Made by a program: the position numbers and the translations under genes
Shown here: positions 8,766 to 23,762 of the stretch, one piece after another
How the letters are laid out: every line of letters starts with the position of its first letter
Numbering within the stretch: position 1 is the first letter of the stretch
NCBI GenBank assembly: GCA_019637095.1
Contig: JAHBWG010000032.1
Span: 27,906 to 91,905 of the forward strand
Length of the DNA stretch: 64,000 nt
Reading direction: 5' to 3'
Origin: Sandaracinaceae bacterium
GTDB lineage: Bacteria > Myxococcota_A > Polyangia > Polyangiales > Sandaracinaceae
Notes under the pieces: generated by a model
The model's database searches: none
The model's input: only the letters and a program-made list of their open reading frames with translations
Told to the model about the DNA's origin: nothing

Positions 8766-10217
8766 GAGGGCGCGTGCGCGCAAGGTGCCGAGCCAGGCGC
8801 GCAGGGCCTCGCTCGTGGGGAGCGCGTCGAGGCGGAGCGTCATCGACACGGCGGCTCCGGCGCGCGCGACGTGCTCGACGCGGGCGCCGAGCGGCGCGGC
8901 GAGCGGCGCGGCCCACGCCGCGAGCGCGGCGTGCTCGGCGCGCACGCTCGGTGAGAGCCGACCGCGGACCCACGCGGCGAGGCGCACGAGCGACGACGGA
9001 GTCTCGCGCACGGGCAGCTCGGCGCCGAGCGCGCTCACCACGACGAGCGAGAGCCCCGCGCGCGGATCGGGCCGGAGCGAGATCGCGATCTGGCCGCTCG
9101 CATCGGTCAGCGTGACGGTGGTGCCATCGCGCGAGAGCGCCAGCGCCTCGAGGCGGTCGCGGTACCCGCGCTCCCCGCGGAGCGGATCGGCGAGCGCCGA
9201 GAGCACCTCGCGGATCGCGCGGAGCGTGAGGCGCGCGCTCGCGTGCGGATCGTCGAGGCGCGCGGTGCGCTCGCGCTGCGCGTCGCCGTCGCGCGCGCAC
9301 TGGAAGAGGCGCAGCTCCGCGCCCGCCGCGTCCGAGGCGACCTCGACGACGTGGAACACCTGCGAGCGATAGAGCGCCGCGAACGGCCCGCGCGGCGCCG
9401 GCGCGACGAAGGGGGCGCCCTTGTCGCCCACCGGCGTGACCACGAGGCGTTCCGCGCCGCGATCGCACGCGAGCACGGTCCAGTGGTCGTCGCACCAGAC
9501 GGCGTCCGGCCACGCGAACGGGCCCTCGCCGACGCCGAACACCCGGTGAGGTCGCTCCGTGACGCGTCCGCCCGGGCCGAGGAGCGCGAGCTCGACGACC
9601 CCTCCGCCCGCGAGCAGCACCGCCGCGCGCCCGCCGACCGCGCGTACGCGCGCGTCCTCGACCGCGCGCGCGCACGGGTGGCGCACCACCGTGGCCGACG
9701 ATCCCACCATGTCGAGCACCATCCACTCGCGCGCGCCGCGATGGAACGCGACGCACACGCTCTCGGCGCGCGCCCGCGCCGCGTGGAGCGCCGGTGGGCT
9801 CCGCTGCTCGGCCAGGATGCGCACCGGCGCCGCGCGCGGCGCGCCCTCGGCGTCGAGCGTCACCGCGACGATGCCCGCGTCGTCGGCCCCGAACAGCACC
9901 GCCTCGTCGCGCCCCGCCGCGAGCGCGATCCGCGCGACGCCCGGCAGCACGAGCGCGGGCGCCCTCGCCTCTCCGCTCGCAGAGAGGCGAGTGATCCACG
10001 CGCCGTCGTGCTCGACGTGGATCGCCGACGAGCCGCTCGGCGTGGCGAAGAGCTGCGGCGTCACCGCGCGGTCCGCGCCGGCGTGCCCGAGGCCGCGCAC
10101 GAAGGCGGGCCGCTCGCGCGAGGCGGTCTCGAAGCGCGCCACCGCCGGGCCCGCCGCGCCGTGCCAGCCGATCACGAGGCCGCGCGCGTCGTAGAGAGCG
10201 CTCGGCCGCTCGCTCAC
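8766..10217 (-). CDS. Hypothetical protein coupled to pgi (no in-frame stop before the convergent gene)
   Basis: The GTG start at 10217 overlaps the pgi stop by 4 bases (GTGA), implying translational coupling. About 480 residues look protein-like. The N-terminal 300 are rich in short beta-strand segments resembling a propeller (repeated hydrophobic strands with GxDD turns, for example VLFGADDAG). The remainder is helical ([27 protein letters not shown]). No catalytic motif is recognised. The frame has no stop where the sequence character ends near 8766. It stays open antisense through the whole YfhO-like gene to a stop at 7008-7010. Either the true stop has been lost or the product carries a long nonsense tail. 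I give the left limit where coding character fades. Confidence 0.55.
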
Positions 10218-11863
10218 GCGCCGCGCCGTGCGCGGACGTGCGCGATCGCCGCGGCCGTCGACGCGTCGTGCGCGCCCACGGCCTCGGTGCGCAGCTCGCG
10301 CAGCACGGCCGACGCGAGCTGCTTGCCGAGCTCCACGCCCCACTGATCGAAGCTGTTCACGCCCCAGATGCGGCCCTGCACGAAGATGCGGTGCTCGTAG
10401 AACGCGAGCAGGGCGCCGAGCGTCCTCGGGTCGAGCAGGTCGAAGAGGATGGTCGTCGACGGACGGTTGCCCTCGAACACCTTGTGCGGCGCGAGCCGCG
10501 CGACGGTCGCCTCGCTCGCCCCCGACGCGATCAGCTCCGCCCGCGCCTCCGCCTCCGTCTTGCCCACCATCAGCGCCTCCGCCTGCGCGAGCAGGTTCGC
10601 GAGGAGCTGGTCGTGGTGATCGGGCAGCGGGTGATGTGAGCGCACCGGCGCGAGGAAGTCGACCGGGACGCGGCGCGTGCCCTGATGCAGGAGCTGGAAG
10701 AACGAGTGCTGCGCGTTCGTGCCCGGCTCCCCCCACACGATCGGGCCCGTGGAGTAGCCCTCGACGACGTCGCCGTCGGCGCGCGTGCGCTTGCCGTTGC
10801 TCTCCATGTCGCCCTGTTGGAGCCACGCGGGAAGCCGCGCGAGCGACTGGTCGTACGGGATCACCGCGTACGACTCCCAGCCGAAGAAGTTCGCGTACCA
10901 GACGCCGAGCAGGGCGCTCAGGACGGGCAGGTTCTGCGCGAGCGGCGCGCTCCGCGCGTGCAGGTCCATCGCGTGCGCGCCCTCGAGCAGCTCCTCGAAG
11001 CGGTCCATGCCGACGTAGAGCGCGATGGGGAGCCCGATCGCGCTCCAGAGCGAGTAGCGACCGCCGACCCAGTCCCACATCTCGAAGCAGTTGGCGAGAT
11101 CGATGCCGAACGCGCGCACCGCGTCGTGGTTGGTGGAGACCGCGGCGAAGTGACGCCCGACCGCCGCCGGATCGCCGAGCCCCTCGAGGAGCCAGCGCCG
11201 CGCGCTCGCCGCATTGGTGAGCGTCTCGACGGTGGTGAACGTCTTGGAGGCGACGACGAACAGCGTCGTCGCGGGATCGAGGGGCGCGAGCGTGCGTGCG
11301 AGGTGCGCGCCGTCGACGTTGGAGACGAAGTGCGCGCGCAAGGACGGCGACGCGTACGGCGCGAGCGCCTCACAGACCATCGCGGGGCCGAGGTCGCTCC
11401 CGCCGATCCCGAGGTTCACCACGTCGGTGATCGGGCGGCCGGTGTGGCCGACGTGCGCGCCGGAGCGCACCGCGTCGACGAGCCGCCGCATCTTCGCGAG
11501 GCACGCGCCGACGTCGGGCATCACGTCTCGCCCGCCGACGATGACCGGGGTCGCGGCGCGGTTGCGGAGGGCGACGTGCAGCACCGCGCGACCCTCGGTC
11601 GTGTTGAGCGTGTCCCCGCGGAACATCGCGTCGAACCCACCGGTGACGTCGCGCTCCTGCGCGAGCGCGACGAGCAAGCGCACCGTCTCTTCCGTGGCCA
11701 GGTGCTTCGAGAGGTCCGCGCGCAGCCCGGCGACCTCGAAGGTCATGCGCGCGGCGCGCCCCGGGTCGTCGCGAAACAGCGCGCGCAGGGTCAGCCCGCG
11801 CAGGGTCTCGAAGTGCGCGTCGAGGGCGCGCCACGCCTCGGTGTCGGTCGGTGCGGTGGACAT
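10214..11863 (-). CDS. pgi: Glucose-6-phosphate isomerase
   Basis: A 549-residue enzyme of normal length, starting at an ATG. Both family signatures are present: the first around [14 protein letters not shown] and the second around [14 protein letters not shown]. The phosphate-binding GIGGSDLGP loop is at about residue 155, and [10 protein letters not shown] supplies the catalytic Glu region. It interconverts glucose-6-phosphate and fructose-6-phosphate in the cytoplasm, for glycolysis and gluconeogenesis. The stop overlaps the GTG of the unknown downstream gene, forming a two-gene unit. Upstream there are only 69 bases to the next gene on the same strand. Confidence 0.97.
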   Translation of the reverse strand: MSTAPTDTEAWRALDAHFETLRGLTLRALFRDDPGRAARMTFEVAGLRADLSKHLATEETVRLLVALAQERDVTGGFDAMFRGDTLNTTEGRAVLHVALRNRAATPVIVGGRDVMPDVGACLAKMRRLVDAVRSGAHVGHTGRPITDVVNLGIGGSDLGPAMVCEALAPYASPSLRAHFVSNVDGAHLARTLAPLDPATTLFVVASKTFTTVETLTNAASARRWLLEGLGDPAAVGRHFAAVSTNHDAVRAFGIDLANCFEMWDWVGGRYSLWSAIGLPIALYVGMDRFEELLEGAHAMDLHARSAPLAQNLPVLSALLGVWYANFFGWESYAVIPYDQSLARLPAWLQQGDMESNGKRTRADGDVVEGYSTGPIVWGEPGTNAQHSFFQLLHQGTRRVPVDFLAPVRSHHPLPDHHDQLLANLLAQAEALMVGKTEAEARAELIASGASEATVARLAPHKVFEGNRPSTTILFDLLDPRTLGALLAFYEHRIFVQGRIWGVNSFDQWGVELGKQLASAVLRELRTEAVGAHDASTAAAIAHVRARRGA

Positions 11864-11932
11864 GCCGCGCGTTCTACCAGAGGCGCGGGGCGCCCGCGAT
11901 CGGCCGCGCGGAGCATGGCTCGCAACGGTGGC

Positions 11933-12598
11933 TCAGAAGTGCTGGAGCGAGACGCGGACCTGGCCACCGCCCGGCAGCGGGTCGACGTCGAAGCCGAGGG
12001 TGGGGACGTTCGGATCTTCCGGGTCGCCCGCGCGCACCGGGACGCGGACGCTCTCCGTCTCCGTCAGGCCGACCGCGAAGAGGACGGCGCCGACGAGCTG
12101 GAGCAGGCCGGTGGTGATCGGGATCGCCGGGTGCGGCGCGCCGAGGCCGAGCTGGACGATCGGGCCCACCACCGGCAGCAGCGACCACGCCCACGCGTCC
12201 TGCTCGATCGCGGGGTCGCGGTCGTCGCTGATCCCGTTCGCGAGCGGCGTGATCGCGAGGTTCAGGACATAGCCGGCGAGGAACAAGCCGATCCCGGTCC
12301 CCCACAGCGCGGGCGGCGCGCGCGTCTCGTTGCGGTACGCGACGATGGGGCGGTGCCGTCCCGTCGGCGCGGGATACGCGGGCGCCGGCGCGTAGAGCGG
12401 CGCGTAGGGCGCGGCGTAGACGGGCTGCGGGGCCGGTGCCGGCGAGACGCTCGCGGCGGGCGGCGGGGCGGAGACGACGGGGGCCGCCGCGGCGGGCGGC
12501 GGCGTCAGCTCGGCGCCGTCCTGTGCAGAGAGCGGCGCGCTCCACGCCAGCGCGGCGAGGAGGGCGAGGAGGGACGCGATGGCAGCGCGACGAGACAT
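11933..12598 (-). CDS. Hypothetical secreted or membrane protein with Pro/Ala linker
   Basis: A 221-residue protein. The ATG at 12598 has GAGGTG well placed upstream. The N-terminus is a clear Sec signal peptide (MSRRAAIASLLALLAALAWS, cleavage after a later SAQ or LSA). It is followed by a Pro/Ala/Val/Tyr-rich linker (residues 30-75), then about three hydrophobic segments (residues 90-165) and a short C-terminal tail rich in Asp, Pro and Gly ending in VRVSLQHF. This layout is common among unannotated myxobacterial envelope proteins. No family is recognised. It stands alone between pgi and the kinase gene; about 215 bases upstream hold no gene I can support. Confidence 0.7.
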   Translation of the reverse strand: MSRRAAIASLLALLAALAWSAPLSAQDGAELTPPPAAAAPVVSAPPPAASVSPAPAPQPVYAAPYAPLYAPAPAYPAPTGRHRPIVAYRNETRAPPALWGTGIGLFLAGYVLNLAITPLANGISDDRDPAIEQDAWAWSLLPVVGPIVQLGLGAPHPAIPITTGLLQLVGAVLFAVGLTETESVRVPVRAGDPEDPNVPTLGFDVDPLPGGGQVRVSLQHF

Positions 12599-12814
12599 GA
12601 GAGCACCTCGGTGGCAAGGGGATGCCGAGGTCCTCTGCGACGCGCGGGCCAAGCGCGCGCGAGGCGGCGCCGCCCGAGTCGTCGCGCACGGCGAGCAGCG
12701 CGCTGCCCAGGCGGCGTGCACGTGGCTTCCCGCGGCTCGAAGCGATGGGGTCGAGCGCGGCTCTGGGCCTCACGCGGCTCTGCCGCATGGGGGAGGTCGA
12801 ACTGCCCCGAAGAC

Positions 12815-14253
<1,439 letters not shown>

Positions 14254-14260
<7 letters not shown>

Positions 14261-14937
14261 GCCTCCGGCGGGAGCGGCACGACGAGCGACGGATCGTCGT
14301 TCTTCACCTGGTTGACCCGCGTCGAGACCCGCGTGTCCTCGAGGTAGTCGCCGAGGTGCGCCGCGAGCAGCGCGCGCAGTCCGTCGGCGTCGAGCCCGCC
14401 CTCCGTCGCGAGCCACGGCGCGTACGCCTCGTGAGGCAGCACGATCGGCATGCGGTCGTGGATCGGCGCGACCGCGCCGACCGCGGGGCAGGTGAGGATC
14501 GCGAAGCTCACCACCCGCACGCCGTCGGGATCGCGCCAGGTGGCCCAGAGGCCGGCGAACGCGAACGGCCGGCCGGCGAGGTGGAAGCGGTGCGGGAGCT
14601 TCTCTTTGCCGCGCGTCTCCCACTCGTAGAAGCCGTCCGCCGCGACGAGGCAGCGCCGGCGCGCGAACGCGTCGCGGAACGCGGGCTTCTCGGCCACCGT
14701 CTCGACGCGGGCGTTGAGCATCCGCACGCCCTCGCGCGCGGACTTCGCCCAGTGGGGGATCAGGCCGAAGCGCGCGAGCCCGAGGCGCCGCTCGCCCTCG
14801 CGCGACAGCACCACGATCGGCGCGTCGTCGGTCGGCGCGATGTTGTAGCGCGGCGGCAGTGCGGCGACGGTGAGGGTCGCCTCGAGCTCCTCGACCAGCA
14901 CCTCGGTCGGAGTGATCATCGTGTAGCGCGCGCACAT
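14254..14937 (-). CDS. SRAP-domain protein (YedK/HMCES family), abasic-site shield
   Basis: A 227-residue protein, the usual length. It begins MCARYTM, so Cys2, the residue that bonds covalently to abasic sites in single-stranded DNA after Met removal, is present. Other family marks are RYNIAPTDDAPIVV, the MLNARVETVAEKPAF segment, CLVAADGFYEW (active-site Glu) and IHDRMPIVL (active-site His). Family role: it forms a thiazolidine crosslink that protects abasic sites during replication. Its TGA overlaps the start of the kinase gene by 4-7 bases, so the two are translationally coupled. It is divergent from the metallo-beta-lactamase-fold lipoprotein gene. Confidence 0.95.
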
Positions 14938-15023
14938 CGTCGCGCCCCGAGTATGCGGACGGCGCGCGCGGAGGTCACCAGGGACCGGCGTGCCCGGACC
15001 ACGCCACCTGCTACCGTGGCCCC

Positions 15024-16433
15024 ATGCGGCCCTCTTGGATCGGCGCGCTCCTGCTCGCGGCCTCGTGCGGTGGGGACGGCGACGGCCGAGGCGACGCCGG
15101 GCGCGACGCGGGCGGCGCGGACGCCGGCGCCGACGCGGGGCCTGACGCGGGCGGCGCGGACGCCGGCTCCGACGCGAGCGCGTCCGACGGAGGAATCGAC
15201 GGCGGCCCCGACGGCGACGCCGACGCGGGGGCGCCCGACGCGGGGGCCGAGCCGACGGAGGCGCTGCGGCCGGTCCCCGGTGAGGTGACGATCCTGCTCC
15301 TGCGGCTCCCCGGCCTCGTGCGCCTCGGCGAGGCGGCGATCCTCGTCGGCCCCGACGGCACCCTCGTGCTGATGGACGTCGGGAACTCCAGCCACGCCGA
15401 CGTCGTCAGGGACATGGTCCGCGCGCTCAACACGTCGTGGATCACGCCGGCCCGCGGCTTCCCGCGCGCCCGCCGGCCGCTCGAGGTCGACTGGATCGTC
15501 GTGAGCCACTTCCACTCCGATCACGTCGGTGGCTTCGAGGATCTGGTGAGCGGCGCCGGCGCGGTGGAGGTCACCCGCGGGATCGTCCATCGCGGCGCGA
15601 CCGACGTCGGCGCCTCGCTCAACGAGGGGCACTTCGAGACGTTCTGCGGCCTGCTCTCGGGCCCGCTCGCGGCGCGCGCCTTCCCGCTGTGCACGGCCGC
15701 GCCGCCCGCGCCGTGCCGCCGCGCCGACTGGTCGGGCGCGCACCCCGCGACCGAGTGCGCGGGGCTGTTCCTCGGCGCGCTCGACGACGCGCTCGACGAC
15801 GCGCTCGGCGCACCGAGCTACGTCTCCCTCGGCGGCGGCGCCCGCATGGCCTTCGTGGCCGCCAGCGGTTTCGTCTCGGACGGCGCGCGCGCGCACCCGA
15901 TGCCCGCGTTCGGACACTCGGACAGCAACGAGGAGAATGCGCGCAGCGTCGTCACGCTCATCGAGCACGGCGCCTTCCGCTACCACTGGGGCGGCGACCT
16001 GACCGGCTCGGGCGACCCGGGCGAGCCCGACGTCGAGAGCCACCTCGTCGCCTTCGCGGGCCCGCGCTTCTACGAGGCGCTGGGCTCCGACGTCGTGCAG
16101 GCGCATCACCACGTGCGCCGCACCAGCTCGAACGCGACGTTCGTCGGCGCGCTCGTGCCCCTCGACGGACGCAGCCGCAACGTCGTCGGCGGCATCAACG
16201 GCGGCCACGCGGGCTCTCCCCACCGCGAGGTCCTCGCGCGCTTCGGCGACGACGGCCGCCTCGGCGACGGACGGATCTGGATCACGATGAGCGCGGTCGG
16301 CGGCGGCTCGCACCCGACGCTGGTGAACGCGGACGCGGACGTGATCGTGCAGACGCTCGGCGGCGGCGCCGGCTACCGCGTGCAGGCCGCCCGCGCCACG
16401 CCCGAGTCGCGCGCGTACCGCAGCGTCCGCTGA
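15024..16433 (+). CDS. Secreted metallo-beta-lactamase-fold hydrolase, lipoprotein
   Basis: A 469-residue protein. A short signal peptide ends in the lipobox LLAASC (residues about 10-15), followed by a low-complexity Asp/Ala/Gly linker to about residue 75. The catalytic part begins with strands and IVVSHFHSDHVGGFEDLV near residue 157, giving the HxHxDH metal motif. A later YHWGGDLTGSGD supplies another conserved Asp, and HHHV a further His. It resembles the ComEC/Rec2-type MBL hydrolases, so the substrate may be a nucleic acid or phosphoester, but this is not certain. It should sit on the periplasmic side, lipid-anchored. There are 24 bases to gpt downstream on the same strand. Confidence 0.85.
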   Translation: MRPSWIGALLLAASCGGDGDGRGDAGRDAGGADAGADAGPDAGGADAGSDASASDGGIDGGPDGDADAGAPDAGAEPTEALRPVPGEVTILLLRLPGLVRLGEAAILVGPDGTLVLMDVGNSSHADVVRDMVRALNTSWITPARGFPRARRPLEVDWIVVSHFHSDHVGGFEDLVSGAGAVEVTRGIVHRGATDVGASLNEGHFETFCGLLSGPLAARAFPLCTAAPPAPCRRADWSGAHPATECAGLFLGALDDALDDALGAPSYVSLGGGARMAFVAASGFVSDGARAHPMPAFGHSDSNEENARSVVTLIEHGAFRYHWGGDLTGSGDPGEPDVESHLVAFAGPRFYEALGSDVVQAHHHVRRTSSNATFVGALVPLDGRSRNVVGGINGGHAGSPHREVLARFGDDGRLGDGRIWITMSAVGGGSHPTLVNADADVIVQTLGGGAGYRVQAARATPESRAYRSVR

Positions 16434-16457
16434 GCGAGCTCGCGCTATCCTCTCTGC

Positions 16458-16952
16458 ATGGCCGACGAGCCGCGGTACACCCGCGACATCTTCATCTCGT
16501 GGGACGAGCTGCACCGCGACACGCGCGAGCTGTGCCGGCAGCTCCTCGAGCGCGGCGAGCGCTTCGAGCGCCTCGTCGCGGTCACGCGCGGCGGCCTCAT
16601 CCCCGCGGGGGTCGTCGCCCGCGAGCTCGACCTGCGGCTCGTCGACACGATCTGCGTGCTCAGCTACCACGGCGGGCAGGGACAGGAGCAGGCCCCCGCC
16701 GAGCTGCTCAAGGCGCCCGAGGGCGACGGCGCGGGCTGGCTCCTCGTCGACGATCTCGTCGACACCGGGCGCACCGCCGCGGTCGTGCGCGCGCGCCTCC
16801 CGCGGGCGCTCTTCGCCACCGTCTACGCCAAGCCGGAGGGGCGCCCGCACACCGACCTCTGCGTCCGCGAGATCCCGCAGTCGACCTGGGTTCGCTTCCC
16901 CTGGGACACCGAGCTGTCGTTCGCCGTCCCGCTCGTCGAGCGCGACCCGTAG
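16458..16952 (+). CDS. gpt: Xanthine-guanine phosphoribosyltransferase
   Basis: 164 residues, close to the E. coli Gpt length and alignable along its whole length: ISWDELHRDTRELC, AVTRGGLIPAGVVARELD, the PRPP-binding loop LLVDDLVDTGRTA, YAKPEGRP and FPWDTELSFAVP. It salvages guanine and xanthine (and weakly hypoxanthine) by joining them to PRPP. It is cytoplasmic or membrane-peripheral in relatives. The ATG at 16458 lies 24 bases after the preceding stop. The next gene is preceded by a comparatively AT-rich stretch, so transcription probably ends or restarts after gpt. Confidence 0.95.
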   Translation: MADEPRYTRDIFISWDELHRDTRELCRQLLERGERFERLVAVTRGGLIPAGVVARELDLRLVDTICVLSYHGGQGQEQAPAELLKAPEGDGAGWLLVDDLVDTGRTAAVVRARLPRALFATVYAKPEGRPHTDLCVREIPQSTWVRFPWDTELSFAVPLVERDP

Positions 16953-17042
16953 ACGATCTCGCGAGTCCCCCCGCGCGCGAAATTTCCGCCAACCCGCAAG
17001 ATCTCCTTGTGTCAGGAAAATCCCCACGACAGACTCGGGGAC

Positions 17043-21662
<4,620 letters not shown>

Positions 21663-21730
21663 GCGACCCGACGGCGAGCCGAGGACCGCGCGCGCGGCCT
21701 GGGGATCGCGCGCGCGAGTATGCTCGGCGA

Positions 21731-22255
21731 GTGACCGACGCCCACCACGGGCCGATCCCGGACGCCTACTGGGCCGACGACGGCGTGCTCGCCGGGCCGC
21801 ATCCCACCGCGCGCGCGGCTGATCGCGACGAGGCGCGCGCGGCGGTGCGCGCGCTGCTCGACGCCGGCGTGCGCACCGTGATCGATCTGCGCACGCCCAT
21901 GGAGCCTCCGTCCATCCGCGCGCTGCTCGACAAGCTCGGCGGCGACGACGCCGTCTTCATCGCGGTCCCGATCCTCGACGGCGCGGCGCCGACACGCGCG
22001 CAGATGGTCGCGATCCTCGACGCGATCGACGCGGCGCGCGCGCGCGGTCGCGGCGTGTACTTCCACTGCCAGGGCGGGCGCGGGCGGACGGGGACGGTCG
22101 CGGCCTGCTTCTGGGTGCGTCACGGACGGTTCGAGGCGGAGGAGGCGCTCGCCGAGCTCGCGCGCCGGCGCGCCGGCCTGCTCCACGGCGCGCATCCGTC
22201 GCCGGAGACCGGGCCGCAGCTCCGCCTCGTGAGGAGCTGGCGCCGCGGCGCCTGA
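21731..22255 (+). CDS. CX5R cysteine phosphatase (dual-specificity/tyrosine phosphatase fold)
   Basis: 174 residues from the GTG at 21731, an in-frame start placed after the preceding stop. The P-loop is YFHCQGGRGRTGTVAA near residue 115, giving HCX5R with the catalytic Cys and Arg. An upstream RTVIDLRTPMEPP segment matches the fold's core strand, and DGAAPT may supply the general acid. The protein is likely cytoplasmic, as no signal peptide is seen. It may remove phosphate from Tyr or Ser/Thr, or from nucleotides or inositides; the substrate is undefined. Its TGA abuts the stop of the convergent PhoD gene with no gap. Confidence 0.85.
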   Translation: MTDAHHGPIPDAYWADDGVLAGPHPTARAADRDEARAAVRALLDAGVRTVIDLRTPMEPPSIRALLDKLGGDDAVFIAVPILDGAAPTRAQMVAILDAIDAARARGRGVYFHCQGGRGRTGTVAACFWVRHGRFEAEEALAELARRRAGLLHGAHPSPETGPQLRLVRSWRRGA

Positions 22256-23704
22256 TCAGAAGACGATCTCGGAGGTCTGGAGGACGGTGGCGTCGCGGTC
22301 GTGCCACGCGACGCGCGCGCGGCGGCGCGCCGGATCGAGCTCGAGCGTCGTGTAGTTGTTCGTCATCGACGACCACTCGTACTGCGGAGCGCGCAAGAGG
22401 AGCTGCGCCGGGTTCCCCGTCTGCGCGCCCGGCCCCGCGAGGACCTCGCGCTGGTTCCAGCCGAGCGCGCGGTCGTTCGCGCCGACGCGGCCGAACGACG
22501 CGAAGTGGAAGTCCCCCGAGACCCAGATCACGCCGTCGATGGGCGCCTCGTCGACGTAGCGCAGGATCTCCTCGCGCTGCGCCGGGAAGCCCTCCCAGCG
22601 ATCGCTCTCGCTCGGGAACGGGAAGTCCCCGATCGGCACCGAGTTGGCGATGATCTTGAAGACGCATGGGCTGTCGGCGAGGCCCGCCTTCAGCCAGTCG
22701 AGCTGCGCTCGCGAGAGGTACTCGTTCATCGATCGGCGGCGCTCGCCGCGGCAGTCGAGCACGAACACCTCCGCGGTCAGGCCCCAGCGCACGCGCTTGT
22801 AGAGGCGGTCCGGCGCGCTCGCGTCGCGCCGCAGCGGGAGGTTCTCGAACATCACCGACAGCGCGTCGGTGACGTCGTCGCGCTCGGGATCGAAGTTGTT
22901 GTCGACCTCGTGATCGTCCCACGTCGCGAGGACGCTCGTCGCGCGGCGCACCGAGCGCCAGCCCGCGGAGGCGAGGCTCTCCGCCCACTTCGCGCGGTAC
23001 TGCGCGACGCTCGACGAGCCGTCGTTGTAGGTCGTGTCGCCGAGCATGAGGAACACGTCGAGGTCCTCGCGCTCGCCCGCGCGCTCGAGCGTCGGCTTGT
23101 CGCGCCCGTTCGACGTGCAGCTCACCGCGCCGATCACGAGCGGCTCCATCGCGCTCGGCGCGATCGCCGCGCGGAACGCGCCGATGGGGCTGCGCGCGAC
23201 CCGCGCGTCGCCGTCCATCTCGAAGAACGCGTAGCGGTAGCGCGCGCCGGGCGTCAGCCCGCGCACCTCGACGTGCACGAAGCCGCCCTCCGCCGGGCTC
23301 GCCGGGAGCCGGGGGAGCTGCTCCGCGTAGCCGCCCGCCGCGTCGAGGCGGAAGACCACCGCGGCGAGCGGCATCGCGCCGTCGTAGCGCGCCCACAGGA
23401 TCGCCGCGTCCGCCGTGACGTCGCCGCTCGCGACGCCGAGGCCGAACGCGTCGACCTCGGGCGTCGACTCGGGCGGGACGACCGGCTCGGGAGGGCCGGC
23501 GTCGCGGCCTCCGTCCTCGCCCTCGCCTCCGTCTGCGCCTCCGTCCGCGCCTCCCGCGTCGCGCGCGCCTGCGTCGAGGCCGGGGACGGCGCCGTCCTCG
23601 CCTTCCCCCGTTCCGTCGCCGCAGCCGAGGGCGAGCCCCGCCACCGCCGCCGCGCTCACCCCGAGGAATCGGCGCCGCCCCAGCTGCTCGTCGTCGTCCG
23701 CCAT
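22256..23704 (-). CDS. PhoD-like alkaline phosphatase / phosphodiesterase, Tat-exported
   Basis: 482 residues from the ATG at 23704. The N-terminus carries a twin-arginine signal (GRRRFLGVSAAAVAGLALGC) that also ends in a possible lipobox. An Asp/Ala/Gly linker follows to about residue 80. The next segment resembles the N-terminal Fn3-like domain of PhoD. The metallophosphatase core has LMLGDTTYND, ATWDDHEVDNN and WVSGDFHFASFG, which supply the Fe/Ca-binding Asp, Asn and His residues of the family. Predicted role: release of phosphate from esters or teichoic-acid-like polymers outside the inner membrane. It is convergent with the phosphatase gene and divergent from the next lipoprotein, 58 bases away. 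Confidence 0.92.
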   Translation of the reverse strand: MADDDEQLGRRRFLGVSAAAVAGLALGCGDGTGEGEDGAVPGLDAGARDAGGADGGADGGEGEDGGRDAGPPEPVVPPESTPEVDAFGLGVASGDVTADAAILWARYDGAMPLAAVVFRLDAAGGYAEQLPRLPASPAEGGFVHVEVRGLTPGARYRYAFFEMDGDARVARSPIGAFRAAIAPSAMEPLVIGAVSCTSNGRDKPTLERAGEREDLDVFLMLGDTTYNDGSSSVAQYRAKWAESLASAGWRSVRRATSVLATWDDHEVDNNFDPERDDVTDALSVMFENLPLRRDASAPDRLYKRVRWGLTAEVFVLDCRGERRRSMNEYLSRAQLDWLKAGLADSPCVFKIIANSVPIGDFPFPSESDRWEGFPAQREEILRYVDEAPIDGVIWVSGDFHFASFGRVGANDRALGWNQREVLAGPGAQTGNPAQLLLRAPQYEWSSMTNNYTTLELDPARRRARVAWHDRDATVLQTSEIVF

Positions 23705-23762
23705 CCCGGAGTTGTCCGGCGAGGGCCGCGACCGGTCAAGGCGCTGCGCTATCCTCGGGGTC

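Noticed and set aside
16953..17042. AT-richer stretch before the DUF4215 gene as a promoter
   Set aside because: Probably holds the promoter, but no -35/-10 pair with correct spacing can be named with confidence.
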